Assembly: GCF_023343835.1 (NCBI RefSeq)
Contig: NC_064437.1
Span: 53,084,972 to 53,148,971 of the forward strand
Reading direction: 5' to 3'
DNA: 64,000 nt
From: Lagopus muta
Lineage: Eukaryota; Chordata; Aves; Galliformes; Phasianidae
In this document: positions 1 through 13,600 of the stretch, piece after piece
How the letters are laid out: each line of letters opens with the position of its first letter
Position numbering within the stretch: the first letter of the stretch is position 1
Made by a program: the position numbers and the translations under genes
The notes under the pieces: model-generated
What the model saw: only the letters and a program-made list of their open reading frames with translations
What the model was told of the DNA's origin: nothing
The model's database searches: none

Positions 1-3000
1 TCTCATTTTGCATTTGAAACTCAACAAATTAATTCTTGATCTCTGTGCTTCAGGCTTGTTTTTTTGCATTGAGAGAATTACCTCTGTACATTCTACTGAA
101 ATTTATCAGTGCAGCAATTAAACAGGACTGCCCTGAGACCTATTCTGAGTTGATGCTGCTCTTGAGAGCAGGGGGCAGAGGAGAGATTCAAGGTGATGGT
201 GATGGGCTGCAAGCTTTTCATCTTTCTGCGATCACAGTCATGACTGTGCTCCATGACTGTGGGCCAGAGCCGAGGAATTCTGCTGCAAGAGAGAGTGGGC
301 AAATTGCTGCTGAGCTTGGACTGCTGCTCAGAGTGTTACATTTGTCATTCATATCTTCACCCATATGTGCCTCAGTTTCCACACAGAAGCAGGGATTTTC
401 TCTGTTGTGTTTCAGAACTGCAATGGCTTTATTGTAAGTTGCAATGGCAAAGAAAAGCTTGAGTGCCTTCAAGAGAGGTGGAGTCTTTTTTCAGTCCTAT
501 TCCTTGCTTAAAAAATAGCTTTTTCCTGAATTTCTTTTGCTCAGCCTCCATGCTTAGCTGTGGAGCTGATGGACGGGAGCACAAAATCTGTGCTGGGAGA
601 TGGCCTCAAACTTAGAGAAAGATTAAATATGCTATTTATTTCAGCAGTCTCTCTATTTTGGTAACTAACATCAAATACATAACAGCTCAAGGAAGTAATA
701 TTGTGGTGCTGGTGTTCTTATATGCTGGCTTTGGGGATGCTGAGGTCTTTAGGTCAAGACATCAAGGCACACTTTGATGTTAGAGGTCTGCTTACCTGCT
801 TCCAGGGTCTGGCACCTGCAATTTGAACATAGCAGCACTTTGCATGTGAAGGTGGGACGTGAACTGACTCTTAGGGTCACCTCGGGGGGGAACCCTTCAA
901 AGGAGCAGGGCTGTGCCCTATGGAATGGCTGTGCTGAACCACAGCTCCTCCTTCAAGCTGGAAGAGAACATGACCTTGAACAGCTAACTTCCATTTCCAT
1001 GAAATGACTGAAATCCATTACCATGCAATGGTATGATTGATGATGCATTGAAAGCCTTTTAATGAAACTAGGAAAGCTGTCAATACTTGATGTGGCTCTA
1101 TTACTGGGTCAGGAAGAGCTGGTTTGGGGAAGGGTCTGAAAAAGCACAGCTGATTGTGGAGCTCATAGCAGCTGCCCCAACACATAAGAGCAGAGAATCT
1201 AGAGGAGCTTCAGTTTCAGTCTTTGCTCTTTTCACGCTGACTCTTAATTCTGCCTGTTGAATAATGGCAGAGGTGTTTTAGGTGCAGTAGGTCATTAATG
1301 TTTGTTGACACTCAGGTTTGCTGCTCAGGTCAGGTTAAGCACCGTGTTTACTCCTGCTCTCCTGGGCTGCTTTTGCTCAGGCAAGAGCTTCAATGGGTTT
1401 ATAGTAAAGAAATCTGGGAAGAGCTTGGATAGGATCATTTTCCAGTGGCAGTCTGCAATCAAAATACTTGGCAATATTTGCCAGTTTTTATTTTGAAATA
1501 TCTCATTTTTTTTACCAGAAGGAAGTATGAACATGTGATTTGTTACAGTTTTTCCTCCTGAATTCTTGTATGCATTTCAAGCTGGGCTTGAAATCTTGAG
1601 TTTTGTCCAGATGAAGTGTTTGATCGAATTAGAGAAATATGCAATTTTCATGGAGGTTTAAGATCGCAGAGCGTCACTTGGAATTTGAAATAAAGCCAGA
1701 TTTTTGAATTTTGGAATCCTTCATAAGAAAACTTCAACTCTGCTCTAATTTTAATCATCTTGCTTGTTGAGTATTGCAGTGTGTCTTGTCTGCAAAGCCA
1801 AATATAGATCTGCCCTTTAGAAAGCATTCCAGTTTCCTTAGTGGTTGTTTTCTTTTTGTGGTTTGTTGTGTTTGTTGTTTCTTTTTTGGTCTTGTTTTGT
1901 TTTTTGGGAAATGCTGATACAGTAAGTATGGTGTCAGGCATTGGCTCTCTTAAACTGATCAGTGGCACTGCTCATTAGCATCGAATGCCACAGCCCGTAT
2001 CACTTTTACTGCGTCCCTCAGCTAGCGCATGTCAGCTGTTAAAGCAGCAATTAATCCCTTTGATACCGAATGGGTTCTGTAACCATCTGACCTGGTATTT
2101 CAAATAATAATCAGAGTTCTCTAATGGCTTGCATGGCTTAATTCCAGAAGGAGTCTTGCTACAGACAGGGAAATTTTGCCATGCAAGCTAACTTACATAG
2201 AAAGCTGATGGTGAGGAATACTTTCTAAACACGGTCAGGAAAGTGGTGACTTAAGCAAGTGCAACAGGGTGAAGGGGAAGCACAGTCTGGTAGATGAATA
2301 ATGGGCAGCGTGACTGTTTGATGCTGCAGCAGGCCTGTTAGCACAACTTCAGCTGGTACTGCTCTTTCCCCTGGCAGTGCTCATCGCTTAGAGCAGTGTC
2401 TGACCTGGGTTAGGGTGTCAGAAGTTTCACAGCATGAATCCCTCATTGCTAGTTTTGCATATACTCAGTGAATGCAGGCCCAGGCCTCATGACTGCTTGC
2501 AGATCCTCTGACACCTCTTTGATATCACATGTAACTGATGAAAAAACATGGCTTTTTTTCCAGCCTTGAACATGATAAAACTTTCAAAGCATAAAAAGAC
2601 ATCAGTAGTAGAGTGCTGTAGTTTGGGCTTTGTCTTATTTGATGGGAAAACATCAGCAATTAACTCTGAAACACGTGATGCTCCATTGCTTCTTAGATTG
2701 GAGAACCCATTTGTAAACACAAAATGCACTCCACTGGCCTCGCCTGCAGTAGCACCCATAAAAAGAACAGAGCTGAAAAAGTAAATGTAGGTGTAAGTTA
2801 CAAACCCAAAGCTTTGAGGGAGCAGCAAGCATAGCTATCTATGTCAGGTATGAGTGTGGGTGAGGGTGGGAATTTGACAAGAAAAGAATTCTCTCATCCT
2901 TCATGTAGCACAGGAAAATGTGCTCCCAAAGCACAGTTTTGTCCTTTGGCTGCCAGTTCAGCTGAATGGTTGTTGTCAACATCTGACTGAAGCTTGGGGC

Positions 3001-6000
3001 AGAATAAAGATGTGCAAAAAACCCAAACCCACAACAAAAAAGAAACCTCCAAAATCAAAACAATCCTAGAGCACATTCCATGGCTCTGAAAACCCTTGCT
3101 GTAGGTTGGTGACTTAACAAGTTGTTGCTTACTGTCTAGGCTGTGATTAATTGAGCCCCGCTTCTGTTCTTGTCCTCACTGTTGCAAAATGAACTATGAA
3201 CATAGGTGAGCTGGTTAGCTCAGAGTTTGGCATTACTCTCTGCAGTCACAACGGATTTAATACCCACAGCTGCCTGGTGTCAGTAGGTAATGATAACTGA
3301 ACTGATAACTTGTTCAGTTGCAATCAGTCGTGCTTCTCATCATCACCTCTTAAATACTCAGATTTGTGAGATCTGCTGAGGTCTGGCTGGAGGGAGCTGG
3401 GGAAAGGAGGGCAGCAGGTCTAGCTAAGAGAACAAAATAGATGGGTGCACATGAGGTCCAGCACAGTAGTTACATACCTGCGATGAGATGAAACTCTCCA
3501 CTGGTCCATAAACCAGATACCCTGCCTTAAGAAAACAGAATCCTAACCAACTACAGGTGTCCCAGGCTTTCAAAGAGGAAATAAATAGCATCACAAGAAC
3601 ATCGTGCATTCAGCTGCAGTGGTGTTTGGCTGTATAGCTTACCTTGGCACTGAAAGCCACCTTACCCAGCTGATGTATGTGGCATCTTACTGAGGACATG
3701 GCATCCACTCTGGGGCTGGCAGGGGTTGTCATCAGTCATCTTTTGGTCTTGGTCCTGGGTTTGGCACAGACAAGGAGAAAAACATTTCTGTGGTGGCTTC
3801 CATCGAGCGTTTCCCAGCAGAGGTGATTCTCATTTGCACCTGTCTGATGAGGAAATACTGTGAGCTTTACAGCATCTTGTATTTTCAGAGGATTGGACTG
3901 TAAATAACAGGTTTTGTTCTACGTGGTAGCAGGTAGTGTCTGAGCAGTTAAGGTTGTGAATTCTGTTTAGATGATTACATGGCTGTGCAGGTGCAGCTAT
4001 AGCTGACACTTACTGTAATTAAGTTAATTAAATATCATTGTGGGACTCAACTTCATTTCCTTCCTGAAGTAGGTTTGACTGCAGTTGATTCTTGCTTAGG
4101 CAGTGTTCCTTCCTCTCTTTCTCTCAGTGTGATGTGATATCCGCACTGCTTCACGGCTCAATTATGTTGTTCTTCACTCAGTCACTTCAGACAAACAGTG
4201 CCTTCCTTTCCCACTGGGACTTCTGTCACAGGCACAGGATTTGTGGGGAGCCAGGAGAATAAGGCTATAGTTGGTTATCTAAAGAGATTTGCTGCCATAG
4301 CGCTCAATTAGGATGCTCGGGGCCACATGCAATACCTGCAGGCTCCCATCAGGTGAGATGAGGGGAGTAAGAGTCATTTCCACATTTGTAGATAACGTGG
4401 CACTGATGGCACGTGTTGATTATGTTAACCAGACTGGTAGCCATCCTTGTTGCCTTTCTCAGAGAACTTTGAAAGGTCCTGGTGGGGTGATTTATAAACT
4501 TAAATTTCACACTTAGATATGTTTGAAAGCTGGTGCCTGCACTGCACATGGTATTCTGCACTGAGCATGGCATCCCATAAGCCAGATCTTCTCCTTTCCT
4601 TAAAGTTAAGCATCCTGTGATAAAATACTAATTAAGTTACTAATGGGCATAAAACTAATTTGAAATATTGCAGTTTTTGATTGTGTTTGAGGTTTTGTAG
4701 TGCCTTGTGCCTCAGGAGGCTTGGATGGAAGTCTGTAATGTGAATGATAAAACAGTGGGAAGATGCTGACCCATTTAGAGGGGCTGCTGAGAATGTTTGC
4801 CAAAAGTTCTTTACTTCTGGTCCTCACAGAGGAGGTGGCTCTGTCTGATAAACCACTTTAAAACACTTTTTCTTGATTTCTCTTATAAACTATAGATTGA
4901 GACAAGAAATTTATTCCTTATCAAGTCATAGCTTCGTTGTAGAAGAGCAGTCCATCAGACCAGTAGATGAATGAGAAGAGATCCAGTTTGCACTCTGTGC
5001 TTCAACAGATACTTCTGTTCCCAATGCACAGGCAAAATTTTTTACTTTGTCATTCCTGTTAGTTAAACTAGCAGTGCTGTTGGTTATGTATAATTAGAAT
5101 TTTGATGCCTACTAATTGTGATAAGGAAACAGAAATGCATCCAGGCTATGACTGAGCTAATGAATACACCTGGGAGAGTCTCACAAGAGTGATTCCAGTG
5201 TTGCTTTGGCTGTGTGAAAATGTGAATTGATGGGATGCCACAGCTCACCCATGAAGACTTCCTTAGAAAAGAAGCCAAAGTTGAAGTGGTTTAAGTGTGG
5301 GGATGGAGGTATTTGACTTGCTTGGCTTAAATGTATGGATGTGAGCTCTGAGAAGATCAGCATGTCCTGCTAGGAAGATATCAGCCTAGTACCCAGCAAG
5401 CAGTGGAAAGGTACACTGCAGAGCTGCGTGTGGGGTCACGAATCACATCCTCTGCTTCTTGCTGAATGGAGCTTGGTAAAACAGTGCAGGCAATTGCTGA
5501 AAGCTTTTGTCCCTCCTTATTAAATAAATAGACCACGTATCTCCCTCTGCCGTGCCGCCTGTCATCGCGATCAATAGATTTCGGTGTGGCAGAACTGAGC
5601 AGGTGTAGCAGGCTCATTTCTTCGGTGAAATTACAGGAGTGCTGACTCAGATGCTTTCTGTAAGCTGTAAAGCAAGTGCTTTGGGCTCAAATACCCTTTT
5701 GTCTTGCGTTCTTCCCTGCAGTTTTTTTATTGTGTCTGGAAGGTGCCTCCTCCTGTGAGTTGTGGTCTTTCAGCCTAATGTCAGTACTCATTAAAGCGTA
5801 GGAACAGGAGAAATTTAACAGACTAAGGTTAAACCGCAGCAGAAGGAAGAATTTAGTGAAACATTGCAGGGAGTTTGCTTGGGTTTAATTGGCACTCATA
5901 GCTTAGGTATGGCAGGTAGGTATGCTTTACAGCAATGCCTCATGGACATGTGATAAAATAATCCAAACCCTCTCACCTCCTGCCAGGTGGAGCTGTACAT

Positions 6001-9000
6001 ACAGAGTAACTCAATCTAATTGTTGCAGGCACTGAACAGATGGGGTTTTACAGCCTCGAGTGCTGGGTGTGCATGAAAGAGCAATGCCAGCAGGATTCTT
6101 GCCCCAAACAAAACCTTGCTGAGACACAGCTTCCTGCAGGAAGGCAGGCTGCTGGCTGGGAGCTTTTGCACAGGTCTCAGCAACCAGGAGTGTGACAGGG
6201 AAGAAGATAGGCGGTTTGTTCATTTTGGTCCCTGGGTGTAATTTACTTGCTGCCTTATGCTTGAGTGGTTTGCAACATACTGCACAGTACAACACTGAGC
6301 CTGCTTCATTTTGTTGCTTGAAAACACTGTAGAGGCAATTGTTCTGACTCCCATTTTGTAAAGAGAGAAGCTAAGGTGTGAAGAGGTGGATATCGGCCAG
6401 GTATTATCTTCTGTGTTCCACCCTAGCAGGATGTAGGAAGAAATGAGCTTTTGTGCTGTCCTGGTTGTACAGGAAGTGTTTGGGTACACATGCTTTATAT
6501 CAGGCTCTTCATGCTGGGCCAGCAGAGCAGGTGCAAAGACCAGCTTCTTGCAGTGAGTGATAGCTCAGCATTCCGTTCTCCTTAATGAGGTTTGCAACTC
6601 TTCCGTTCTTCCCTTAGCCTACTTTCAGTACTACTTCTGAGTGCTTAATTTCACTTCTCAGGACAAGAGGATGGTGTGGTCTTCTAGGACACTGGAAATG
6701 TAGCTGCCATCGAGCAGGAGTGGGTATTAGACAGCGCATCTGCAACAGCGTGATGGGGAGACTTTGGAGGTCAGAGAGAACATGCAGGAGTGCTGGCTGT
6801 CTGAGCAGGGTGACTTTGCTTTCCCTGCACGTTGGACCCAGAGCACGAGGTTAGGGCAGGCAGGGTGCATAGCTTACTGCTGTGGGTGCACGTGGGCTGG
6901 GAGATGTTCTTACAACTAGTGGCAAATCAAACTGAAGCCCATCCATTTTTGAGACAAAAGGCCAGCAGCAGTCAGCTGAAGGCTGCCCAGCTGTAGTCAC
7001 CTCAGGCAGCCAACACGGAAACCTTTGGCTGTCAGAGCGTCGCAGTTTGCAGAAGACAGGCTGCCCTGTGATCAGCTGATAGTGCTCTGATCATCTGTGT
7101 GCTGCACTCTTCACCTCTGGTTTTCTTTGATCCTGCCTCTGTCTCCTTTTCCTTGACTCTCTGCTTCATTCAGTGCTTTGTTTTGATTTTTCTTTTTTAA
7201 TCCTTGATTTATTTCTAGCTAAGATCTTTAATGACCAGAGTAAATACAGCACCATTATGTTTTCTTTGCCACTGCCATTTTTTTTTTTCCCAGTTTCTGA
7301 GCTTTCCCTGTTCTCTTGTATTTGAGACCATCAGTTCTCCTGGGGCAGAGGCTTCCTACCACTGTTTGTACAGCACCAGTCTCAGTGGGACCCGCTTTCA
7401 CTGTCTAATAACATGATTAATACAGCTAATACAAATATATGCTTCTTTGGCGCCCAGGTTCCTAAATCAGGATGGAACGCTTCAGGTTTTTTCCTGCAGT
7501 GATTCCCTTCTTCCCAAAGAAATATATGCAGAGAGTAAGCATGCAATATATGCATAAATAAATGCAAGTGTCCTGAAAAAAATATAGGTTCATATGCCTC
7601 TTTTCATGCCTTCTGGCTCCATGGCATTCAGGTAGCTTGCTCCCTGAGAGCTGCATGGAGTGAGGGCAGCATGTGTTTTGCTCAGAGCACAGGCAGGGCT
7701 GTTGTGCCACTTTTCCCCTCTTCTGCCTGTTAAACTTGCTTCCTCATCCAGTGATGGTCTCTTCTCCTGCTGGTAACTGAGGTGTGACTGTCAGAGGAGG
7801 CAGTGCTGTTGGAGTGACATCCCTCTGGAGCTGCTGAGCTTTCTGCCCCCTGTGGATCTGTGTCCCAAAAGCATTCTGCAGTTTATCTGACAAATGGCAG
7901 GCAGACCCACTGGGAGCTGGGCTGTGCAAATAAGTGTGTTCACCAGCAGAGCCTGTGGGGCACTGCAGTGTTCTGTCTCCCAAATGACATTTGACCATTT
8001 CCTTGCTGTGTTGAAGATGGTAGTGTTTTCTGAATACCAAAGGTTTCCTTTCTTTTTCCCCCATCACTGATAGAAAAGTCTGAGAGCACAACCTATCAGA
8101 AGTCCTTTATAAGAGCTTTAACCACTCCTTTTCCCTCCCTGAAGGTACTGGCTGATAGCCCAACAATCAAGGCAATCACAGTGTAAAAATAAAACACTGC
8201 TAAAGCTCAGCTATTTGGCTCTGGTGTGCAAACTAATGATGGCTAAGCTGCTGTTCTATTGTCCATAAGGGGGAGACTGTGCCTGAAAGCTGTGCTCCCC
8301 TGTTGTCTCCATGAGCACGTGCCTGGAGTGGCAGCTGTGCAAAGTGAAATTCCAGCTGTTTGCAGCAGCCCAGGAGGCCAGTTACCTAGAAGCACACTGC
8401 AGGGACAGCACAGCTTTCAGGAGATGGAGGAGTAGCAGGGGTGTATCTGGAGCAGTTGATGCAGAAGGGCTCCGTTACTGCTGGGTGCAGGTGGAATTTC
8501 TCATTACAGGTGTGAGAAGGAGCTGTGCCACATACAGAGCCTGGCCTCCACGGTGTGTGCTCAGCTGTGAGAACCTGGCTGCACAGAGCTGGTGCTCAAA
8601 ACAAACCCTTTGTGCTGCTCCTTCCCAGGCAGCCTGCGGGCTTAGGGAAACAGCTCAGGTCGGGAAGGAATTCTTGGTACTGAGAGAGTTCTTTGAACCA
8701 AATTAAATGGCTCAACTGCTTCTAGTTGCTGAAGAGTTGTCCATATGCCTCTAGGGAAAGGAGGAGGGAGGCTTGAATTCTTTCTCCTCTTTAATAGCTG
8801 TTGTTCCTCACTGCAGCAGCAGCTGGTTGCTGGGCTGGCTCTCCCTGGGTGAATCCCAGCTGTGCTTGCAGGTGCCGCTCCACTAGCTCAGATCCAAGCA
8901 GGGATGTGTGAGCAGGCGGCCCATGCTGAAGTGCTTCACAGCACTTGGATACAAATGAATGCTAAATCTGTTCCCTGGTAAATGTTGGAACGGTATGAGT

Positions 9001-10673
9001 GCACTGAACCCTGCTGAGCTGCCAAACCTTCTGTCAAGCCAGAAGTTAAGTTGTTGCAAGTGTGCGTTCCCATTTTTTTTTTCAATAGCTTGTAGTGTGT
9101 CCTGTAGGAGTGTAAATACGACTCCAGCCAGGCATGAAACATGCAGCTTGAAAGCCCTGGTGTTCAGGAGGCTGGGTAATGGAGAGTGCCATCATGACTC
9201 ACAGGAGCTGTTCTCTTCTTGGGTTGCAATGGGAAGAGGCTGGGCACATCTCTGCCTGTGTATTCCCTCTGTTCTGAAGGAGACGGTGTGCAGCAGCCTG
9301 GCAGGGGCCTCCTGAGTTTGCTTTGCTGATGTAGCTGCAGGGTTGTGCGAGACTGCAGAGCCCCCTGTGCTGAGTATGTACTGATGGGTAGGAGTAGCCA
9401 AGGGAGATGTCTGCCCCTTGCACAGGCTAGGAACAGTGCAATGAATCTGCAGGTTCTGTTTTTGTTTTTGTTTTCCTCTCTCTTCTCATCCCCTTAAAGA
9501 GGTAAGGATGCTTCCAAGCTGGTTTTCTTTCCACCAGTTCTGATTATCCATAGAACATCACTTATTCCTGAACTCAGTCACCAGCTCTTAGCAGTGATGA
9601 AGTCTTGAGAGAGTGGCTGAAAGCCTTTCTGGCAGGGGGAGGAGTGGGGAGGAGGAACACGTTAGAGTGCAACAAAGGGAGCTGCAGTGAGTTTTTATGC
9701 TGATGAACATGAGAGCAAAAGCCCTGACGGCTGCTGTGGTGGTAATTTGGGCTGGCAAGTGTTTTCCAGGCACTGTCAGCACACATCTGTGCCAGCACTG
9801 GTGTGGGCTGCTCCCATCCTGAGCCCAGACCTCGGCAGTGGATCTCACCAGTGGGAGCCAGGCCAGTTGCATACAGCAGCATGGGGAGCCCTTACTGTCT
9901 GGCCATTTGTCTGCTCAGTTGCACCTGGAAAGCACAATAGAGGAAATATTCCAGCTGCAGCTTTTTGGGTTTTTTTTTCCCCAATTTTTCACCTGTCTGT
10001 AGATCCACCTGGAAGGGAGGGAGATATGTTGTTGCGGTCAGAGACACAAAGCAGAGGAGTGCTGTTCCTGTTGCTGTGTTTGGAGCGTTGGCATATGTTA
10101 TTGCTAGTGATGTAAATTGAGACTGAGAACTGAAGTCATTGCAGTTGTCAAAGGAGTGGCTGCAGTGATGGATGACCACAGGGAAGAGCTGACTGCCGTT
10201 TTTCAGACCAGGATGGACATCTACTGCAAAAAGCCACTAACTTCAACTTACCAGGCAGTGAAGTTGCACAAAGCAAAATGTCAGGCAGCGCTGGTTTTGG
10301 ACAGGATCAGGTGGTACAGTTCCTGAGCGGGATGGGGCAGCACTCTCCAGTGTTGCTGTTCGTGCTGGAACGGAGCAGTTTGCAGCCTGTTCCCAGCAGG
10401 GCAGTGACTCCTCTGCCATTGCCACACGCGCAATCCTGAACCTTGTGGAATAAATGGACCCACGTGTGCCTGTGATTGCATTTTCCAGTGAGTGTGACTC
10501 GATCAGCATAGGGCTCTCAGCCTGCAGCAAAGCAAGTGGTATAGTGCATTGAGGGAGAAGCTCTTCTTGGAAGAGCTGTGGCTCCTTGTGCACTGACTCA
10601 GGCTGGCAGGGAGTTTATGCTGCATCTCTGAGCTGCTCCAGAGACCTGTGACAATTTCCCTTCTTTGTTTCAG
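1..10673 (+). other. ARMH3: ARMH3 intron (5' end outside window)
   Basis: This is AT-moderate unique sequence with no exon I can support. It holds a T/G-rich low-complexity tract at 1841-1908. Short open frames on both strands have no recognisable domains and no consistent splice context. I saw no tRNA, rRNA or retroviral coding sequence. The intron assignment rests on the exon at 10674 and the absence of the preceding ARMH3 exon. Confidence 0.75.
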
Positions 10674-13600
10674 AGCCATCATCAATCACTTCAACCCGAA
10701 GATAGAGTCTTACGCTGCGGTGAATCACATATCTCAGCTCTCTGAGGATCAGGTAAGCCAGGCGTGTGAGCGTCTCTTCATTCTGCTCTCTGGAATACAG
10801 GTATTGTGGAGTGCCCTGTGCTCACTGCAGCTGATGATGTGCAGCAGTATGAGGGCAAAGGGGGGGCTTTCTTGTTCCTTATTCAGATGTGGATGAGAGG
10901 AGGACAAACGAGGCCTTAGCCTAATTTACTATTGCATGCAGACATCTTGGTCCTGTCAATACAGAAGAAAGGGTAAGAATGATAAAAATGAGCTGCACTG
11001 TCAGCAAGTGTGGTTAGGGACTGAGAATCCTGGTGTTTAGAAAAGGGACAGGGAAGCTTTTGGCAGTGAATTTGCATGTTAGAGAGCTGTTGGGTATCTT
11101 CTGTGATATCAGGCATTTATAACTAAGGCAACAGTTGGTGGAAATTTTCTAGGGTAATTGAATTCTGTGTCATGAACAGTTCTTTTAGATGGATTTTTGG
11201 AAGGAAAAAAAACAGGTTTAAATAATAGTAAAAAGTGATACAGTTAGGTTTCCCTTCCTTAATTTGTCCTGCTCTCTACTCTTCATGTCCTGCTTGTATT
11301 GCATAAATGTGTAAATGTGGCTTCTTGAAAACAGACTGCTGTGCAGGGTCTCACAAAGGGAAGAGATGGCCTATTTCCCAAAATAAAGTATTTGGATTAT
11401 ATGTTAATCACTCTTGAAGAAGTGAATGACTGCAGGAGCTTGTGGTAGACAAAATAAAAAGGGCTGCCATCAAACTGGGGGGAACCATCCAGTGACAGCT
11501 GTGTTGGGGGCTCAGGACCTCCTGGAGCAGAAGCAGTCCAGAACAGACCTCATTTGAGTCACCTTGGATTGCTGCTTCCACCGAAGTGTGTGTAGGGTCC
11601 TGTGCTTGTGTTTGTTAAAGGTCCTGACCGCATCTTGCTCTACAACTCGTTTTTTCCCTCTCTCATTCCTCGCTCCCTGTCCGGAATACTTCTCATCCTT
11701 ACTTGATGGTGTCCTCCCATGCTTCCTGCTAGCCTTTCCATTTATTGTCCCACTTGATCTGTAATACGTAATTCTCCAAAGTCTCGCATTGAATGCTGTG
11801 CTAATGCAGTGGGGAAAAAAAGAATGGACCCTACTGCTTTTTATTCTCTTCTTAATATAGCTGGCTAGAAGAACATTGGTTTTAATTTACTCCAATTTTC
11901 TGTATTGTTCTGCCCTTTTTAGTCACTGTACCCCCAGCTATGCTTTATGAGGGCTTGTGTTAGAAATGCTCATTCATTGATGATCTACTGATTGGATCAG
12001 CCCAGGCCTCCAAAAAAAGAAAAGCCTTTGATAGCCCAATTTAAAAGGAGGCTTGGATAGAAGGGAATTTTGCATAGTGTTTAGGTTAGACTGAGAAAGA
12101 AAACGAGCTTTTCACTGTCAGCTCTGCATAGTTTTCATCCTCCAGCAGTTCAGAGAGGTCAAGTTAAATCCTTTCTTCCCTGTGTTAGTCTTTAAATAAA
12201 ATCTGTAGCAGCAGGCAGATAATGAAATCAGCGCTGATGCATGGAGCATTTTGAGGAAGATGATTAGGAAATTGAAAGGCATATTTCTCCTTTTCTCTCC
12301 CTTGTAGTTTCTCTCGGCGTCAGGAGAACATCAAACAAATCAGAACTGTAAGAGGCCCCTGTGAACTGCAGAGGAGTAACGGAGGTGTCACTGTAGCAGG
12401 GCTGTGCGGTCTGAGCAAGGGTGTTTAGTCAGCTCTCCACTGTTTGCTGCAGAAGGAGAGGACTCACCTCTACTTTTTATGAGCCAGTGAGCTCAGCTCT
12501 GTGCTTTGGCATGTGGGTTCCCCTCCATCAGCAGCCATCCCGTATGCTGAGAACGTGGAAGGTGGTGGTAGATGCTTGAGGTCAAGGCCGGAGTCTGGCT
12601 TGCTGTGGGACAACTGAATTTGTTGTTTTCAGGAAGTGTTAGTGGTTCAGCATGGGGTGGGGACATCAAGTTCGCCTTTTGGCCACTGCAGTCCCTTTTT
12701 TTCCTTCCAGCTGTACCTCTATATTCACTTAATTCTCCTTCCCTCTTCTCTGCATAAATATTTTCTACACGGAATTGATCCTCCTCCCCAGTCCTGTTTT
12801 CTGAAGCATACAGCACAGGAACATCTAGTGGTGACATTTAAAATGTAATTGGTAACTTGTGTATCCACACACAGGTACCCTATTTGGGAATGCTGGCTTT
12901 CTCTGTTGTTTGTGTAGTTTCAGGAGATTGATACCTCTTTCTCTGAAGACACTTGTTTTTACGCTTACAAGGACCAAACTCTTATTTTAATGACGTTTTC
13001 CCTCCCAGAAGCTAACCTTTGGCAGATTTTCATATGGCTGCTCCTATTCCTTTGTGGAATCTGAGAATCTCCTATTAATCAGGCAGGCATGTCATCTGTC
13101 TGAGAGGGATTTTCTGAGTTGCTTCCAGTTTACTGGACCCTTCACAACTTGCAGATCTGTGCTTGAACCTGTACGAAGCTCGCTGTGCTGTTCTGTGTGC
13201 AGTGCCTGGCACGCTGTTCATGTGTTAGATTAACTTCTTAATTTTATTTTATTTTTGATGTCCTTAAGAGTAGCTAAGTAATCAGCTGAAAGAGGTTTTG
13301 TTCTATCTTGTTCTTTTCCTAATCCTATTGAAGCTTTTATTACCTTATTAATCACTAATGTCCATTTATTACTGTTCTCAGTCTGTCATTTAAGTGCTTT
13401 CTCCTTTTTTATTTGTAAGCATTAGTGTTAACGTTATTACATGCTGTGGGGATTCATAGACCCTTGAAAAAGATGGGCATGAGGCTGTTCTAAGGACAGA
13501 TTGCTTATGAGCCCCTACTGCTGTACGTTTTCAGTCCTGTAGATCTCCAGGAATCATGATTTGAACACACTGGTCTGTGCTGTAGACAAGTAGACTGACA

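Noticed and set aside
36-437. 133-codon plus-strand frame at the window start with an upstream AG
   Set aside because: It does not match ARMH3 or any family I know, has no conserved donor in the expected phase, and would not join the exon at 10674.
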